Origin: JBCCGR01 sp039029195
Lineage (GTDB): Bacteria; Pseudomonadota; Alphaproteobacteria; Rhizobiales; Rhizobiaceae
Assembly (NCBI GenBank): GCA_039029195.1
Contig: JBCCGR010000006.1
Coordinates: 62,001-126,000, forward strand
DNA: 64,000 nt
Direction: 5' to 3'
How positions within the stretch are numbered: the stretch's first letter is position 1; every line of letters begins with the position of its first letter. Below are positions 24,319 through 32,861 of the stretch, piece after piece. A model generated the notes under the pieces. It searched no databases, was not told where the DNA came from, and saw only the letters and a list, made by a program, of their open reading frames with translations. The position numbers and the translations under genes are program-made.

Positions 24319-26766
24319 TTGCCGTCATTTTCGGAAAATCTGGAACGCGCACTACATCGGGCCCTGACCCACGCCAATGAGCGATCCCAGGAATTTGCCA
24401 CGCTTGAGCACCTGTTGCTCGCGCTGATTGATGACCGCGATGCGGCGGCAGTCATGCGCGCCTGCAACGTCAATCTCGACAAGCTGCGCGACGACCTGAT
24501 CGAATATATCGACACTGAGCTCGCTCAGCAGATCAGCTCGTTTGATGAGGATTCAAAGCCAACCGCCGGTTTCCAGCGCGTCATTCAGCGCGCGGTCATT
24601 CACGTTCAGTCCTCCGGACGTGAAGAAGTGACCGGCGCCAACGTGCTGGTGGCAATCTTTGCCGAGCGCGAAAGCCACGCAGCCTTCTTCCTGCAAGAAC
24701 AGGACATGACCCGCTATGATGCGGTAAATTACATATCCCATGGCATCGCAAAGCGTCCTGGTTCCTCGGAGCCGCGCCCTGTTCGTGGCGTAGATGATGA
24801 TCAGGCCGCAATCGGTGAAGAGGAAGACGGCAAGAAAAAGGGTGATACGCTCGAAGCCTATTGCGTCAATCTCAATGAAAAGGCCGAAGCCGGTAAAATT
24901 GATCCGCTGATTGGCCGAGCCAAGGAAATCAACCGCACCATTCAGGTGCTGTGCCGCCGATCAAAGAACAACCCGCTTTATGTGGGTGATCCCGGTGTGG
25001 GAAAAACGGCTATTGCGGAAGGCCTCGCCAAGCGCATCGTTGATGGCGATGTGCCAGAAGTGCTCTCGGATTCCACGATTTTTGCTCTCGACATGGGTAC
25101 GCTGCTTGCTGGCACGCGCTATCGTGGTGATTTTGAAGAACGGCTGAAGCAGGTGGTAAAGGAGATTGAAGAATATCCCGGCGCCATCATGTTTATTGAT
25201 GAGATCCATACAGTTATTGGCGCAGGTGCCACATCTGGCGGCGCTATGGATGCCTCAAATCTTCTGAAGCCCGCGCTTGCCGGAGGCACAATTCGCTGCA
25301 TTGGATCCACCACCTACAAGGAATATCGCCAGTTCTTTGAAAAAGACCGTGCGCTGGTGCGTCGCTTCCAGAAAATCGACGTGAATGAGCCGACGGTGTC
25401 TGAAGCCGTGGACATTCTGAAAGGCCTGAAGCCGCATTTCGAAACCTTCCATGAAGTCAAGTACACGGATGATGCCATTGTCACGGCCGTGGAATTGTCC
25501 GACCGCTACATCAATGATCGCAAACTGCCGGACAAGGCGATTGATGTCATTGACGAGACTGGTGCCAGTCAGAAACTCCTGGCGCAGAGCAAGCGCAAGA
25601 AACGCATCGGCGTGACGGAAATTGAGGAAACCGTGGCCACAATGGCGCGGATTCCACCAAAATCGGTTTCACGTGATGATGCAGAAGTGCTTTCCAATCT
25701 GGAAACCCGCCTGAAGCGCATGGTCTACGGTCAGGACGATGCGATCACCGCATTGTCTTCGTCAATCAAGCTGGCCCGCGCTGGCCTGCGCGAACCAAAC
25801 AAGCCAATCGGCTCTTACCTGTTCTCCGGTCCAACCGGCGTGGGCAAGACGGAAGTTGCCAAACAACTTGCCGAGATCATGGGCGTTGAACTCCTGCGTT
25901 TCGACATGTCGGAATATATGGAGCGACACACCGTATCGCGGCTCATCGGAGCCCCTCCGGGCTATGTGGGCTTCGATCAGGGTGGCCTGCTGACTGATGG
26001 TGTCGACCAGCATCCGCATTGCGTGCTGCTGCTTGATGAAGTCGAGAAGGCCCATCCGGACCTGTTCAACATCCTGTTGCAGGTGATGGACAATGGCAAG
26101 CTGACCGATCACAACGGCAAGCAGATCGATTTCCGCAATGTGGTCCTGATCATGACCACCAATGCGGGCGCTGCCGAAGCCGCCAAGGCTGCAATCGGAT
26201 TTGGCTCGTCCAAGCGCACGGGTGATGACGAAGAAGCGATCAATCGTCTGTTTGCGCCGGAATTCCGCAATCGTCTCGATGCGATCATTCCATTCGGATC
26301 CCTGCCAACTAAGGTTGTGCACCAGATTGTACAGAAATTCGTCATGCAGCTTGAAGCGCAGCTTTCTGAGCGTGGCGTGATCTTTGAACTTACCGATGAG
26401 GCCGTCTCGTGGATTGCCAAGAAGGGCTATGATGACCGTATGGGCGCCCGTCCGCTTTCGCGTGTCATTCAGGAGCACATCAAGAAGCCGTTGGCGGATG
26501 AGGTGCTTTTTGGCAAACTCAAGAAGGGCGGCACGGTAAAAGTGTCGGTCGACAAATCTGAGGAAGGCGTGTCGGGTCTGCTTCTTGAATCGGTCGAGGA
26601 TTTGCCTCCGGTGAAGCCGAAGCGGCCGACAGCGAAGAAGAAATCTCCGGCCAAATCCACCGCGAAGAAAGCACCTGCGAAAGCCCAGGCCAAGTCGGAG
26701 CCCAAACAACCTCCGCGCAAGCGCAATGGTGGAACCACTGTTCCAAAAGTACCGCTGAAAAGCTGA
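24319..26766 (+). CDS. clpA: ATP-dependent Clp protease ATP-binding subunit ClpA
   Basis: An 815-residue ClpA unfoldase. I start it at a TTG (24319), where PSFSENLERAL matches the normal ClpA N-terminus and AAAGGAAC sits at the right distance upstream. An in-frame ATG at 24286 would overlap clpS. Two AAA+ modules are intact: Walker A1 GDPGVGKTA near residue 224 with FIDEIH, and Walker A2 GPTGVGKTE near 503 with LLLDEVEKAHPD. The N domain binds ClpS. Unusual is the C-terminal tail of about 50 residues, rich in Lys, Ala and Pro (PTAKKKSPAKSTAKKAPAKA...). Confidence 0.96.
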   Translation: MPSFSENLERALHRALTHANERSQEFATLEHLLLALIDDRDAAAVMRACNVNLDKLRDDLIEYIDTELAQQISSFDEDSKPTAGFQRVIQRAVIHVQSSGREEVTGANVLVAIFAERESHAAFFLQEQDMTRYDAVNYISHGIAKRPGSSEPRPVRGVDDDQAAIGEEEDGKKKGDTLEAYCVNLNEKAEAGKIDPLIGRAKEINRTIQVLCRRSKNNPLYVGDPGVGKTAIAEGLAKRIVDGDVPEVLSDSTIFALDMGTLLAGTRYRGDFEERLKQVVKEIEEYPGAIMFIDEIHTVIGAGATSGGAMDASNLLKPALAGGTIRCIGSTTYKEYRQFFEKDRALVRRFQKIDVNEPTVSEAVDILKGLKPHFETFHEVKYTDDAIVTAVELSDRYINDRKLPDKAIDVIDETGASQKLLAQSKRKKRIGVTEIEETVATMARIPPKSVSRDDAEVLSNLETRLKRMVYGQDDAITALSSSIKLARAGLREPNKPIGSYLFSGPTGVGKTEVAKQLAEIMGVELLRFDMSEYMERHTVSRLIGAPPGYVGFDQGGLLTDGVDQHPHCVLLLDEVEKAHPDLFNILLQVMDNGKLTDHNGKQIDFRNVVLIMTTNAGAAEAAKAAIGFGSSKRTGDDEEAINRLFAPEFRNRLDAIIPFGSLPTKVVHQIVQKFVMQLEAQLSERGVIFELTDEAVSWIAKKGYDDRMGARPLSRVIQEHIKKPLADEVLFGKLKKGGTVKVSVDKSEEGVSGLLLESVEDLPPVKPKRPTAKKKSPAKSTAKKAPAKAQAKSEPKQPPRKRNGGTTVPKVPLKS

Positions 26767-26781
26767 TCAACTGTTCGATAC

Positions 26782-26807
26782 GTGCCCGGTCGCTTTGGAT
26801 CGGGCAC
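26782..26807 (+). terminator. Terminator hairpin after clpA
   Basis: A 10-bp stem with one G-T pair, GTGCCCGGTC-GCTTTG-GATCGGGCAC, starting 16 bp after the clpA stop. No clear T-run follows, but the stem is strong. The remaining 230 bp up to tig hold no gene that I can see and probably carry the tig promoter. Confidence 0.65.
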
Positions 26808-27040
26808 CGTTCGCCCGCTCGAAAGGCAAATTCCCACTGCGTTCCGACAACTCGTTTGTTGTGCTTCGCCGTGGTTTTTGCTAAGCGGCCCGCCGAATGG
26901 TGGTTGCGCCGTTTGGACGCCACTTGATCAAGTCCACGCATGAACTGAATTGCGCAGACCGAACCGGGAAATCGTGTCGAACGATCGCCAACCCGGAATT
27001 GGTCTAACCCGGTGTAACCGGTCGAATGAGAGAAAAGAAA

Positions 27041-28393
27041 ATGCAACTGACCGAAGTGGTGAATGAAGGCCTGAAACGCGAGTTTAAAGTCGTTGTTTCT
27101 TCGCAGGAACTGTCCAGCAAACTCGATGAAAAGCTCGATGACCTGAAGGGTAAAGTCCGCATCAACGGGTTTCGTCCCGGCAAAGTGCCGGTGGCACACC
27201 TCAAAAAGCTCTACGGCAAGTCCGCTATGGCTGAGATCGTGCAGGAAACCGTGGACGAAAACGCCAAAGCGATCCTGACCGAGCGCGACGAGAAGTCCGC
27301 CCAGCAGCCCGAAGTCAATATGACGGAGGACGAGGCAGAAGCGGAGAAGGTGCTGGCTGGCGAAGCCGATTTCGAGTTTTCTCTAAGCTACGAAGTTCTG
27401 CCGGATTTCGAACCCACTGACGCCTCCACCATCAAAATCGAACGCCCGATTGTTGAAGTGGATGAATCAGAAGTGGACGAGCAGGTTCAGCGTGTCGCTG
27501 AAAGCACGCGCTCATATGAAGCCAAGGAGGGCAAGGCTGAAAACGGGGACCGGGTGTCGTTTTCCTATCTCGGCAAGATCGACGGTGAACCCTTTGAAGG
27601 TGGTGCGGATGAGGACGCCAAGCTGGTTCTGGGTTCGAACTCCTTCATTCCAGGTTTCGAAGACCAGCTTGTTGGCATGCAGGCCAATGACGAGGGTACG
27701 ATCAAAGTAACTTTCCCTGAAGACTACGGTGCGGCTGAACTTGCCGGCAAGGAAGCCGAATTTGACGTCAGTATTGCGGCTGTGGAATCCGCCGGCGATC
27801 TTGAAATCGACGACGAAACAGCAAAACAGCTTGGTCTTGAAAGCCTTGAAAAGCTGAAGGAAATCGTTCGCGGTCAGATTGAAAGCCAATATGGCTCACA
27901 CACAAGGCAGAAAGTGAAGCGCCAGCTTCTCGATGCTCTGGATGAAAAGCACGACTTCGAACTTCCTGAAAAGCTCGTGGCGCAGGAATTCGACAATATC
28001 TGGAACCAGATCACCAACGATCTGGAAGAAGCTGGCAAGTCCTTCGAGGACGAAGAAACCACCGAAGAAGAGTCACGTGCCGAATATCAAAAGCTCGCCA
28101 CCCGTCGGGTGCGTCTTGGTCTGGTTCTGTCGAAAATCGGTGAAGACGCCAAAGTGGAAGTGACAGAAGAGGAGCTGCAACGCGGTCTTTACGAACGCAT
28201 TCGCCAGTTCCCGGGTCAGGAACAGGAAGCGTTTGAATTCTACAAGAACAATCCAGACGCTTTGGCCAGTATTCGCGCACCTCTATTCGAAGACAAGGTG
28301 GTTGACCATCTTCTCGCTCAGGCCGATGTCACCGACAAGGTCGTGAGCAAAGAAGAGCTTCTCGCTGATGATGAGGCTGAAGAGGACGCATAA
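27041..28393 (+). CDS. tig: Trigger factor
   Basis: A 450-residue ribosome-associated chaperone and prolyl isomerase. The ribosome-binding N-terminal domain has the signature GFRPGKVPVAHLKKLYG (near residues 45-60). The FKBP-like isomerase domain follows (GDRVSFSYLGKIDGEPFEGG ... SFIPGFEDQLVGM), then the helical C-terminal chaperone cradle. The ATG at 27041 starts the protein at MQLTEVVNEG as in relatives, with a purine-rich leader; an ATG 15 bp upstream is also in frame. The tail is very acidic. Confidence 0.97.
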   Translation: MQLTEVVNEGLKREFKVVVSSQELSSKLDEKLDDLKGKVRINGFRPGKVPVAHLKKLYGKSAMAEIVQETVDENAKAILTERDEKSAQQPEVNMTEDEAEAEKVLAGEADFEFSLSYEVLPDFEPTDASTIKIERPIVEVDESEVDEQVQRVAESTRSYEAKEGKAENGDRVSFSYLGKIDGEPFEGGADEDAKLVLGSNSFIPGFEDQLVGMQANDEGTIKVTFPEDYGAAELAGKEAEFDVSIAAVESAGDLEIDDETAKQLGLESLEKLKEIVRGQIESQYGSHTRQKVKRQLLDALDEKHDFELPEKLVAQEFDNIWNQITNDLEEAGKSFEDEETTEEESRAEYQKLATRRVRLGLVLSKIGEDAKVEVTEEELQRGLYERIRQFPGQEQEAFEFYKNNPDALASIRAPLFEDKVVDHLLAQADVTDKVVSKEELLADDEAEEDA

Positions 28394-28418
28394 ACGTCCG
28401 GTGGCATGACTGAATTGA

Positions 28419-28448
28419 AATTGCCGGGTTCTGCCCGGCAATTTTTTT
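28419..28448 (+). terminator. Intrinsic terminator after tig
   Basis: A perfect 10-bp stem AATTGCCGGG/CCCGGCAATT with a 5-base loop and seven T residues at 28442-28448, beginning 26 bp after the tig stop. A textbook Rho-independent terminator. Confidence 0.93.
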
Positions 28449-28620
28449 GCCAAAGCAGGCCCGCTTACGGATTTGGAGGGCAAAAACAGCGCCAATCTGG
28501 CGGGATTGAAACAAATCCTGTTGCAATTGAAGCGCTGTTTCGCTCAAAAACGCAGCAACAAACTGATTGAATGGCAGCGCTTCGAAAGATTGAGCGCGGT
28601 TGAGACCGAGGAGAGATTTC

Positions 28621-30303
28621 ATGTCCGACGAGATGCCTGAACGCGAGGCCATGGAATTTGATGTCGTGATCGTTGGCGGCGGTCCGGCAGGGCTGGCAGC
28701 GGCCATTCGGCTGAAGCAGCTTGATGCTGATCTGAATGTGGTGCTTCTGGAAAAAGGGCCGGAAATCGGCGCTCACATTCTTTCCGGTGCCGTGGTCGAT
28801 CCAATCGGTATCGATGCGCTGCTGCCCGGTTGGCGCGATGAAGACGGACATCCGTTCAAAACCGAGGTCAAAGACGACCATTTTCTAGTATTGGGTCCGG
28901 CGGGTGGATTGCGCCTTCCAAACTTCCTGATGCCGCCGCTTATGAACAATCACGGCAACTACATTGTATCCCTCGGCAACGTGTGTCGCTGGCTTGGCGA
29001 AAAAGCCGAGGCTCTGGGCGTTGAAGTCTATCCGGGTTTTGCGGCTGCAGAACTGATATACAATGATGACGGCGCGCTGATTGGTGTTGCCACGGGGGAT
29101 ATGGGTGTTGCCCGGGATGGAACGCCAGGACCAAACTTCGAACGCGGCATGGCGCTTCTTGGCAAATATGTGCTGATTGGTGAGGGGGCACGCGGTTCGC
29201 TCGCAAAGCAGCTCATCGCCAAATTCAATCTGGACGAAGGCAAGGAGCCACCAAAATTCGGCATTGGCATCAAGGAACTTTGGGAAGTAAAGCCGGAGAA
29301 CCATAAACAGGGGCTGGTGCAGCATTCGTTTGGCTGGCCACTCGACATGAAGACCGGCGGAGGCTCATTCCTGTATCATCTTGAAGACAATCAGGTGGCC
29401 GTCGGTTTTGTCCTTCACCTCAACTACAAGAATCCATATCTCTCGCCGTTCAACGAGTTCCAGCGGTTCAAAACCCATCCCGACATTGCGCCAATCTTTG
29501 AAGGTGGTAGCCGTATTTCTTACGGTGCGCGTGCGATCACTGAAGGCGGATGGCAAAGTGTTCCGAAGCTGACATTCCCTGGTGGTGCACTGATTGGCTG
29601 TTCTGCCGGTCTCGTTAATGTGCCGCGCATTAAGGGCTCACACAATGCTGTGCTTTCCGGAATGCAGGCGGCTGATCACGTGGTTGCGGCACTTGCTGAC
29701 GGGCGCGAGCACGATGAAATTTCGGGCTACGAAGATGGCTGGCGAGAAAGCGCCATCGGCAAGGACCTCAAGAAAGTTAGAAACACCAAGCCGCTCTGGT
29801 CCAAGTTTGGCACCGTGATTGGCGTGGGTCTTGGTGGATTTGATATGTGGACCAACACCTTGTTTGGGTTTTCACTCTTCGGCACATTGAAGCACGGAAA
29901 ACCGGACCACGCGTCCACCGAACCAACGTCAAAACACAAGCCAATCGACTATCCGAAACCGGACGGGGTTTTAACGTTTGACCGCCTGTCTTCAGTGTTC
30001 CTGTCGAACACCAATCATGAGGAAGAGCAGCCGATTCACCTTCAATTGGGCGATGCGGAACTGCAGAAGAACTCCGAGTTTTCAAAATTCTTTGGACCTT
30101 CGCAGCGCTATTGCCCCGCTGGAGTGTATGAATGGGTGGATGAAAACGGCGATGCGGCGGACGAAGGTTCATCGGACGCTCGGTTTGTGATCAACGCGCA
30201 AAATTGCGTGCATTGCAAAACCTGCGACATCAAAGATCCGAACCAGAATATCAACTGGGTTCCGCCACAAGGCGGCGAAGGGCCGGTTTATCCCAACATG
30301 TGA
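28621..30303 (+). CDS. Electron transfer flavoprotein-ubiquinone oxidoreductase
   Basis: A 560-residue ETF-QO. It carries electrons from ETF (fatty-acid and amino-acid dehydrogenases) to ubiquinone at the inner membrane. The FAD dinucleotide site is FDVVIVGGGPAGLAAAIRL near the start, and GARGSLAKQLIAKF and TFPGGALIGCSAG are typical. The C-terminal [4Fe-4S] domain has CPAGVYEW and NCVHCKTCDIKDPNQNINW (C-x2-C-x2-C). The ATG at 28621 follows GAGGAGAGATTTC. Monocistronic, with the tig terminator upstream. Confidence 0.96.
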   Translation: MSDEMPEREAMEFDVVIVGGGPAGLAAAIRLKQLDADLNVVLLEKGPEIGAHILSGAVVDPIGIDALLPGWRDEDGHPFKTEVKDDHFLVLGPAGGLRLPNFLMPPLMNNHGNYIVSLGNVCRWLGEKAEALGVEVYPGFAAAELIYNDDGALIGVATGDMGVARDGTPGPNFERGMALLGKYVLIGEGARGSLAKQLIAKFNLDEGKEPPKFGIGIKELWEVKPENHKQGLVQHSFGWPLDMKTGGGSFLYHLEDNQVAVGFVLHLNYKNPYLSPFNEFQRFKTHPDIAPIFEGGSRISYGARAITEGGWQSVPKLTFPGGALIGCSAGLVNVPRIKGSHNAVLSGMQAADHVVAALADGREHDEISGYEDGWRESAIGKDLKKVRNTKPLWSKFGTVIGVGLGGFDMWTNTLFGFSLFGTLKHGKPDHASTEPTSKHKPIDYPKPDGVLTFDRLSSVFLSNTNHEEEQPIHLQLGDAELQKNSEFSKFFGPSQRYCPAGVYEWVDENGDAADEGSSDARFVINAQNCVHCKTCDIKDPNQNINWVPPQGGEGPVYPNM

Positions 30304-30404
30304 TTTGGGATGGGGCTTGCAGCGTCCCGGCCCGTCCATTGTCGTCGCCACTGAGGAACGTCGTCGAAGGACGTGTTGTGGCACGAATGTAAGCGCGCAG
30401 CCGT

Positions 30405-30620
30405 TCAGGCTGTGTCTATTGATGCCGCCGGTGTGCGATTGCTGCTGCGCCAAGCGAAAGCAATTGTGCTCACAAACCGCTTCATCAACCCCGTCACCCG
30501 AGATTTTTTTGCCGCGCTGAACTCAGTCAACGCGCCGTTGATATGGTCTGATTGTTCAGGGTTTTCAGCAAATGGGCCAAGCCGATACCGCATCATCACT
30601 GCATGGTCGTAGTAGGACAT
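30405..30620 (-). CDS. Small hypothetical protein divergent from WYL regulator
   Basis: A 71-residue protein starting MSYYDHAVMMRYRLGPFAEN. A strong ribosome site (AAAGGAGCGAG) lies just before the ATG at 30620, which is the best reason to think it is real. I recall similar short MxxYDHA-type proteins in Rhizobiales but cannot name a family. No signal peptide; one weak hydrophobic stretch near 48-55. It shares a 98-bp divergent promoter region with the regulator at 30719, which contains the palindromic operator described below, so it may be the regulated target. Confidence 0.6.
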   Translation of the reverse strand: MSYYDHAVMMRYRLGPFAENPEQSDHINGALTEFSAAKKSRVTGLMKRFVSTIAFAWRSSNRTPAASIDTA

Positions 30621-30658
30621 TTCTCGCTCCTTTGCTTTGGACCAAAGATCGCAAATCC

Positions 30659-30703
30659 CTGCTGACATGCTGTTGTCAGCAGGGTGTGATAGTGTGTCAG
30701 CAG
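30659..30703. promoter_or_regulatory. Candidate operator: perfect inverted repeat plus a third half-site
   Basis: CTGCTGACA (30659-30667) and TGTCAGCAG (30674-30682) form a perfect 9-bp inverted repeat with a 6-base spacer. A third identical half-site TGTCAGCAG lies at 30695-30703, exactly 21 bp (two helical turns) after the second. It covers the region just before the ribosome site and start codon of the WYL regulator (30719) and upstream of the divergent small gene. Autoregulation by the WYL regulator is the likely purpose. Confidence 0.75.
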
Positions 30704-30718
30704 AAGGAGCTTGGACCC

Positions 30719-31429
30719 ATGCACAGATCCAACCGACTGTTTGAAATCATTCAGATTTTGCGAGCCGCAGACCGACCAAAAACAGCCGACGAACTCGCCA
30801 ATGTGTTGGAAGTGTCAAAGCGCACGATCTACAGGGACATCGTCGCACTTCAGGCAATGGGCACGCCCATCGAAGGTGAGGCCGGCATCGGTTATCTGAT
30901 GCGCAATGGCTACAATCTGCCGCCCCTCAATTTCGATCGAGACGAAATCGAGGCGCTACGCGTTGGCCTGTCCATGCTGGTGCGCACAGGCGACAGTTCG
31001 CTGCAACTGGCGGCACAACGCATCAGCCGAAAGATTGATGACCTTCAAGATGAGGCTGAATGGCTCCAGGTCGCACCATGGGGCGCTCCGGTTGACGATC
31101 CGCTCAAAGGGTGTGTTTCCAAGGCTCTTTTGCGCGACTCGATCCGAAACGAACAAAAGATCGAGCTGGTCTATCGCAATGAAGAGGGCCGCGAGACCCG
31201 CCGGACCGTTAGACCAGTCGCACTCGTTTATCACATCGACTGCGTGATCTTGGCCGCATGGTGTGAGCTCCGAAATGCCTTTCGCCATTTCCGCACCGAC
31301 CGTATTTATGGCTGCACTGTGCTCGATGATCGCTTTGGCGGCACAAGCCACGCGCTTCGCGAAATCTGGCTTGAGCAAAATCCGTGGGAAACCGGCTGCT
31401 CCCCCATGACGATGCCAGTGCGTCAGTGA
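30719..31429 (+). CDS. YafY-type HTH/WYL-domain transcriptional regulator
   Basis: A 236-residue DeoR/YafY-type regulator. The N-terminal HTH_11 is MHRSNRLFEIIQILRAADRPKTADELANVLEVSKRTIYRDIVAL. The C-terminal WYL domain is at about 130-220 (KIELVYRNEEGRETRRTVRPVALVYHIDCVILAAWCELRNAFRHFRTDRI). WYL domains bind a ligand, in some cases nucleotides or single-stranded DNA. The ATG at 30719 follows AGAAGGAGC; the frame is open upstream but lacks family sequence. A hairpin follows the gene. Confidence 0.93.
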   Translation: MHRSNRLFEIIQILRAADRPKTADELANVLEVSKRTIYRDIVALQAMGTPIEGEAGIGYLMRNGYNLPPLNFDRDEIEALRVGLSMLVRTGDSSLQLAAQRISRKIDDLQDEAEWLQVAPWGAPVDDPLKGCVSKALLRDSIRNEQKIELVYRNEEGRETRRTVRPVALVYHIDCVILAAWCELRNAFRHFRTDRIYGCTVLDDRFGGTSHALREIWLEQNPWETGCSPMTMPVRQ

Positions 31430-31438
31430 AGCACGCTT

Positions 31439-31462
31439 CCGAAAAGTTGATGGACTTTTCGG
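31439..31462 (+). terminator. Hairpin after the WYL regulator gene
   Basis: A perfect 9-bp inverted repeat CCGAAAAGT-TGATGG-ACTTTTCGG starting 10 bp after the regulator stop and followed by GCAAAACT. The T-run is inside the stem rather than after it, so this is at best a non-canonical terminator; it lies between two convergent genes. Confidence 0.5.
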
Positions 31463-31535
31463 GCAAAACTACGCGCGAAACTCACGATCCACGGCGTCAA
31501 AACGCTTTCAGATTTTGTGCGCATCGCATTCGTTA

Positions 31536-31931
31536 TCAAACAATCGGCGCGCGCTCACCTGAGAGCCAGCGAACAACGTCATAAACGTCGAATGCCATTG
31601 CCACGACAAGCGTTGCGATGAGCACCCACATCATGATGGTTTGTAGTTTTGGCACCAGACCGGATTGTGCCCGTCTCCAAAGGTAAACCACCAATGGGAT
31701 CCAGAAGGGCAGGTGACCCGCCCCAAGCAGCCGCACCATGCCCATTTGGGAGTAGAGATACTGCACCGCCAGTCCGCCAGCGATAAATAGGACAACCGTC
31801 CATGCGGCATCCTTCCAGGTCACTTTCTTCAAAAGAAAGCTGATGACTGCCGCCAGTGGGATGACGCCAAGCAGAATCATCCAGATTTGAACCCATTGCG
31901 GCAACAGCGCCGCTGCTTCGTTGAATGTCAT
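31536..31931 (-). CDS. Hypothetical four-helix membrane protein
   Basis: A 131-residue protein with about four hydrophobic segments (near 15-33, 42-62, 72-90 and 100-120), so an inner-membrane protein. The sequence (MTFNEAAALLPQWVQIWMIL, then WKDAAWTVVLFIAGGL and PFWIPLVVYLWRRAQSGL) is well behaved, with the aromatic-Arg boundaries of a real membrane protein. I do not recognise the family. It lies 3 bp downstream of the GH25 gene, so the two are cotranscribed. Confidence 0.65.
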   Translation of the reverse strand: MTFNEAAALLPQWVQIWMILLGVIPLAAVISFLLKKVTWKDAAWTVVLFIAGGLAVQYLYSQMGMVRLLGAGHLPFWIPLVVYLWRRAQSGLVPKLQTIMMWVLIATLVVAMAFDVYDVVRWLSGERAPIV

Positions 31932-31934
31932 TGA

Positions 31935-32726
31935 TTAACTCGCGTTCTTTTTCAGCCATTCCCGCCAGGCGGATTTCGACCCGTGGAAGACGTTGAGGTC
32001 CACGTCACCGTCAAATCCGTTGGCGCGACCGGTTCCGGAATACTGCCAGAACACCCAGCGGCGGTTGGGATAGATGATGCTCGGATGTTTTTTCACGCCT
32101 CGCAGCCACATCTGGTATCGCGTCATCGCGCCTGCAATGTTCTGGCGGTAGAAGTCCGGGGTGGTGTAGATAATCGGCCGTTTGCCATAGTGGCGCTCGA
32201 TCATCGACAGGAAAATCCGCATCTCGCTCAAGACTGTCTCGCGCGGCGGACGCTTCTTGCAGGTCGGCGACAGGTGGTTCCATTCCATGTCGAGCACGGG
32301 TGGCAGTGCGTTCTTTTCTTTCGGCACATTTTGGATGAACCAGCGTGCCTGCGTGGCTGCTGGCGTGCAGAAATAGTAGAAATGATAGGCACCGCGTGGA
32401 ATTTGCGCACGTTTTGCGGCAGCCCAGTTCTGGGCGAACCGGTCGTCCAGAAGATCACCGCCTTCAGTGGCTTTTATAAAGGCGAAGGAAACGCCCGCGG
32501 TGCGCGCGCGCGGCCAGTCGATTGTGTTTTGATATTTGGCAACATCGACGCCGTGAACCGCATAGTTTCGCGGAGAGCCACCTTCGATATCGACGGGATC
32601 GGAATCGCCAAATTTCGGCGTAGACTTGATGCCTTCGGAAAGGGACTCGAGGCTGGATGTGGTGCAGCCCGCCAGCAGCGTTGCACCCAAAACAATTGCA
32701 AGTGCGGAAGTCTTGTTGAAACCCAT
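31935..32726 (-). CDS. GH25 lysozyme-like lipoprotein
   Basis: A 263-residue glycoside hydrolase family 25 enzyme (muramidase fold). The N-terminus MGFNKTSALAIVLGATLLAGC carries a good lipobox LLAGC, so the mature protein is a lipoprotein. The GH25 core begins VHGVDVAKYQNTIDWPRAR, with the DxE pair in LDMEWN and the typical AYHFYYFCTP and PIIYTTPDFYRQN blocks. It would cut peptidoglycan between MurNAc and GlcNAc, from the periplasm. An in-frame ATG at 32762 is less likely. Confidence 0.92.
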   Translation of the reverse strand: MGFNKTSALAIVLGATLLAGCTTSSLESLSEGIKSTPKFGDSDPVDIEGGSPRNYAVHGVDVAKYQNTIDWPRARTAGVSFAFIKATEGGDLLDDRFAQNWAAAKRAQIPRGAYHFYYFCTPAATQARWFIQNVPKEKNALPPVLDMEWNHLSPTCKKRPPRETVLSEMRIFLSMIERHYGKRPIIYTTPDFYRQNIAGAMTRYQMWLRGVKKHPSIIYPNRRWVFWQYSGTGRANGFDGDVDLNVFHGSKSAWREWLKKNAS

Positions 32727-32861
32727 CAATGTCCTGCCCGGTTCCGCCCCGATCTGCGCCATATGGGATCAATTCTTCAAATGTGAAGGGATTGCCGTGG
32801 ATGCCCAACAATGGTTTCAATGATTCTTATATGAAATCTACCACGGGAAGCGCCGCCGACC

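Noticed and set aside
25762..26709. A 315-codon minus-strand open frame opposite clpA
   Set aside because: Arg/Phe/Leu-rich low-quality translation fully inside the antisense of a conserved gene.
26808..27040. Possible tRNA gene before tig, as in some related genomes
   Set aside because: No cloverleaf arms or GGTTCGAATCC-type T loop can be read there.
31983..32786. A 267-codon plus-strand frame opposite the GH25 gene
   Set aside because: The GH25 reading has a lipobox and catalytic motifs; this one has neither and is a shadow.
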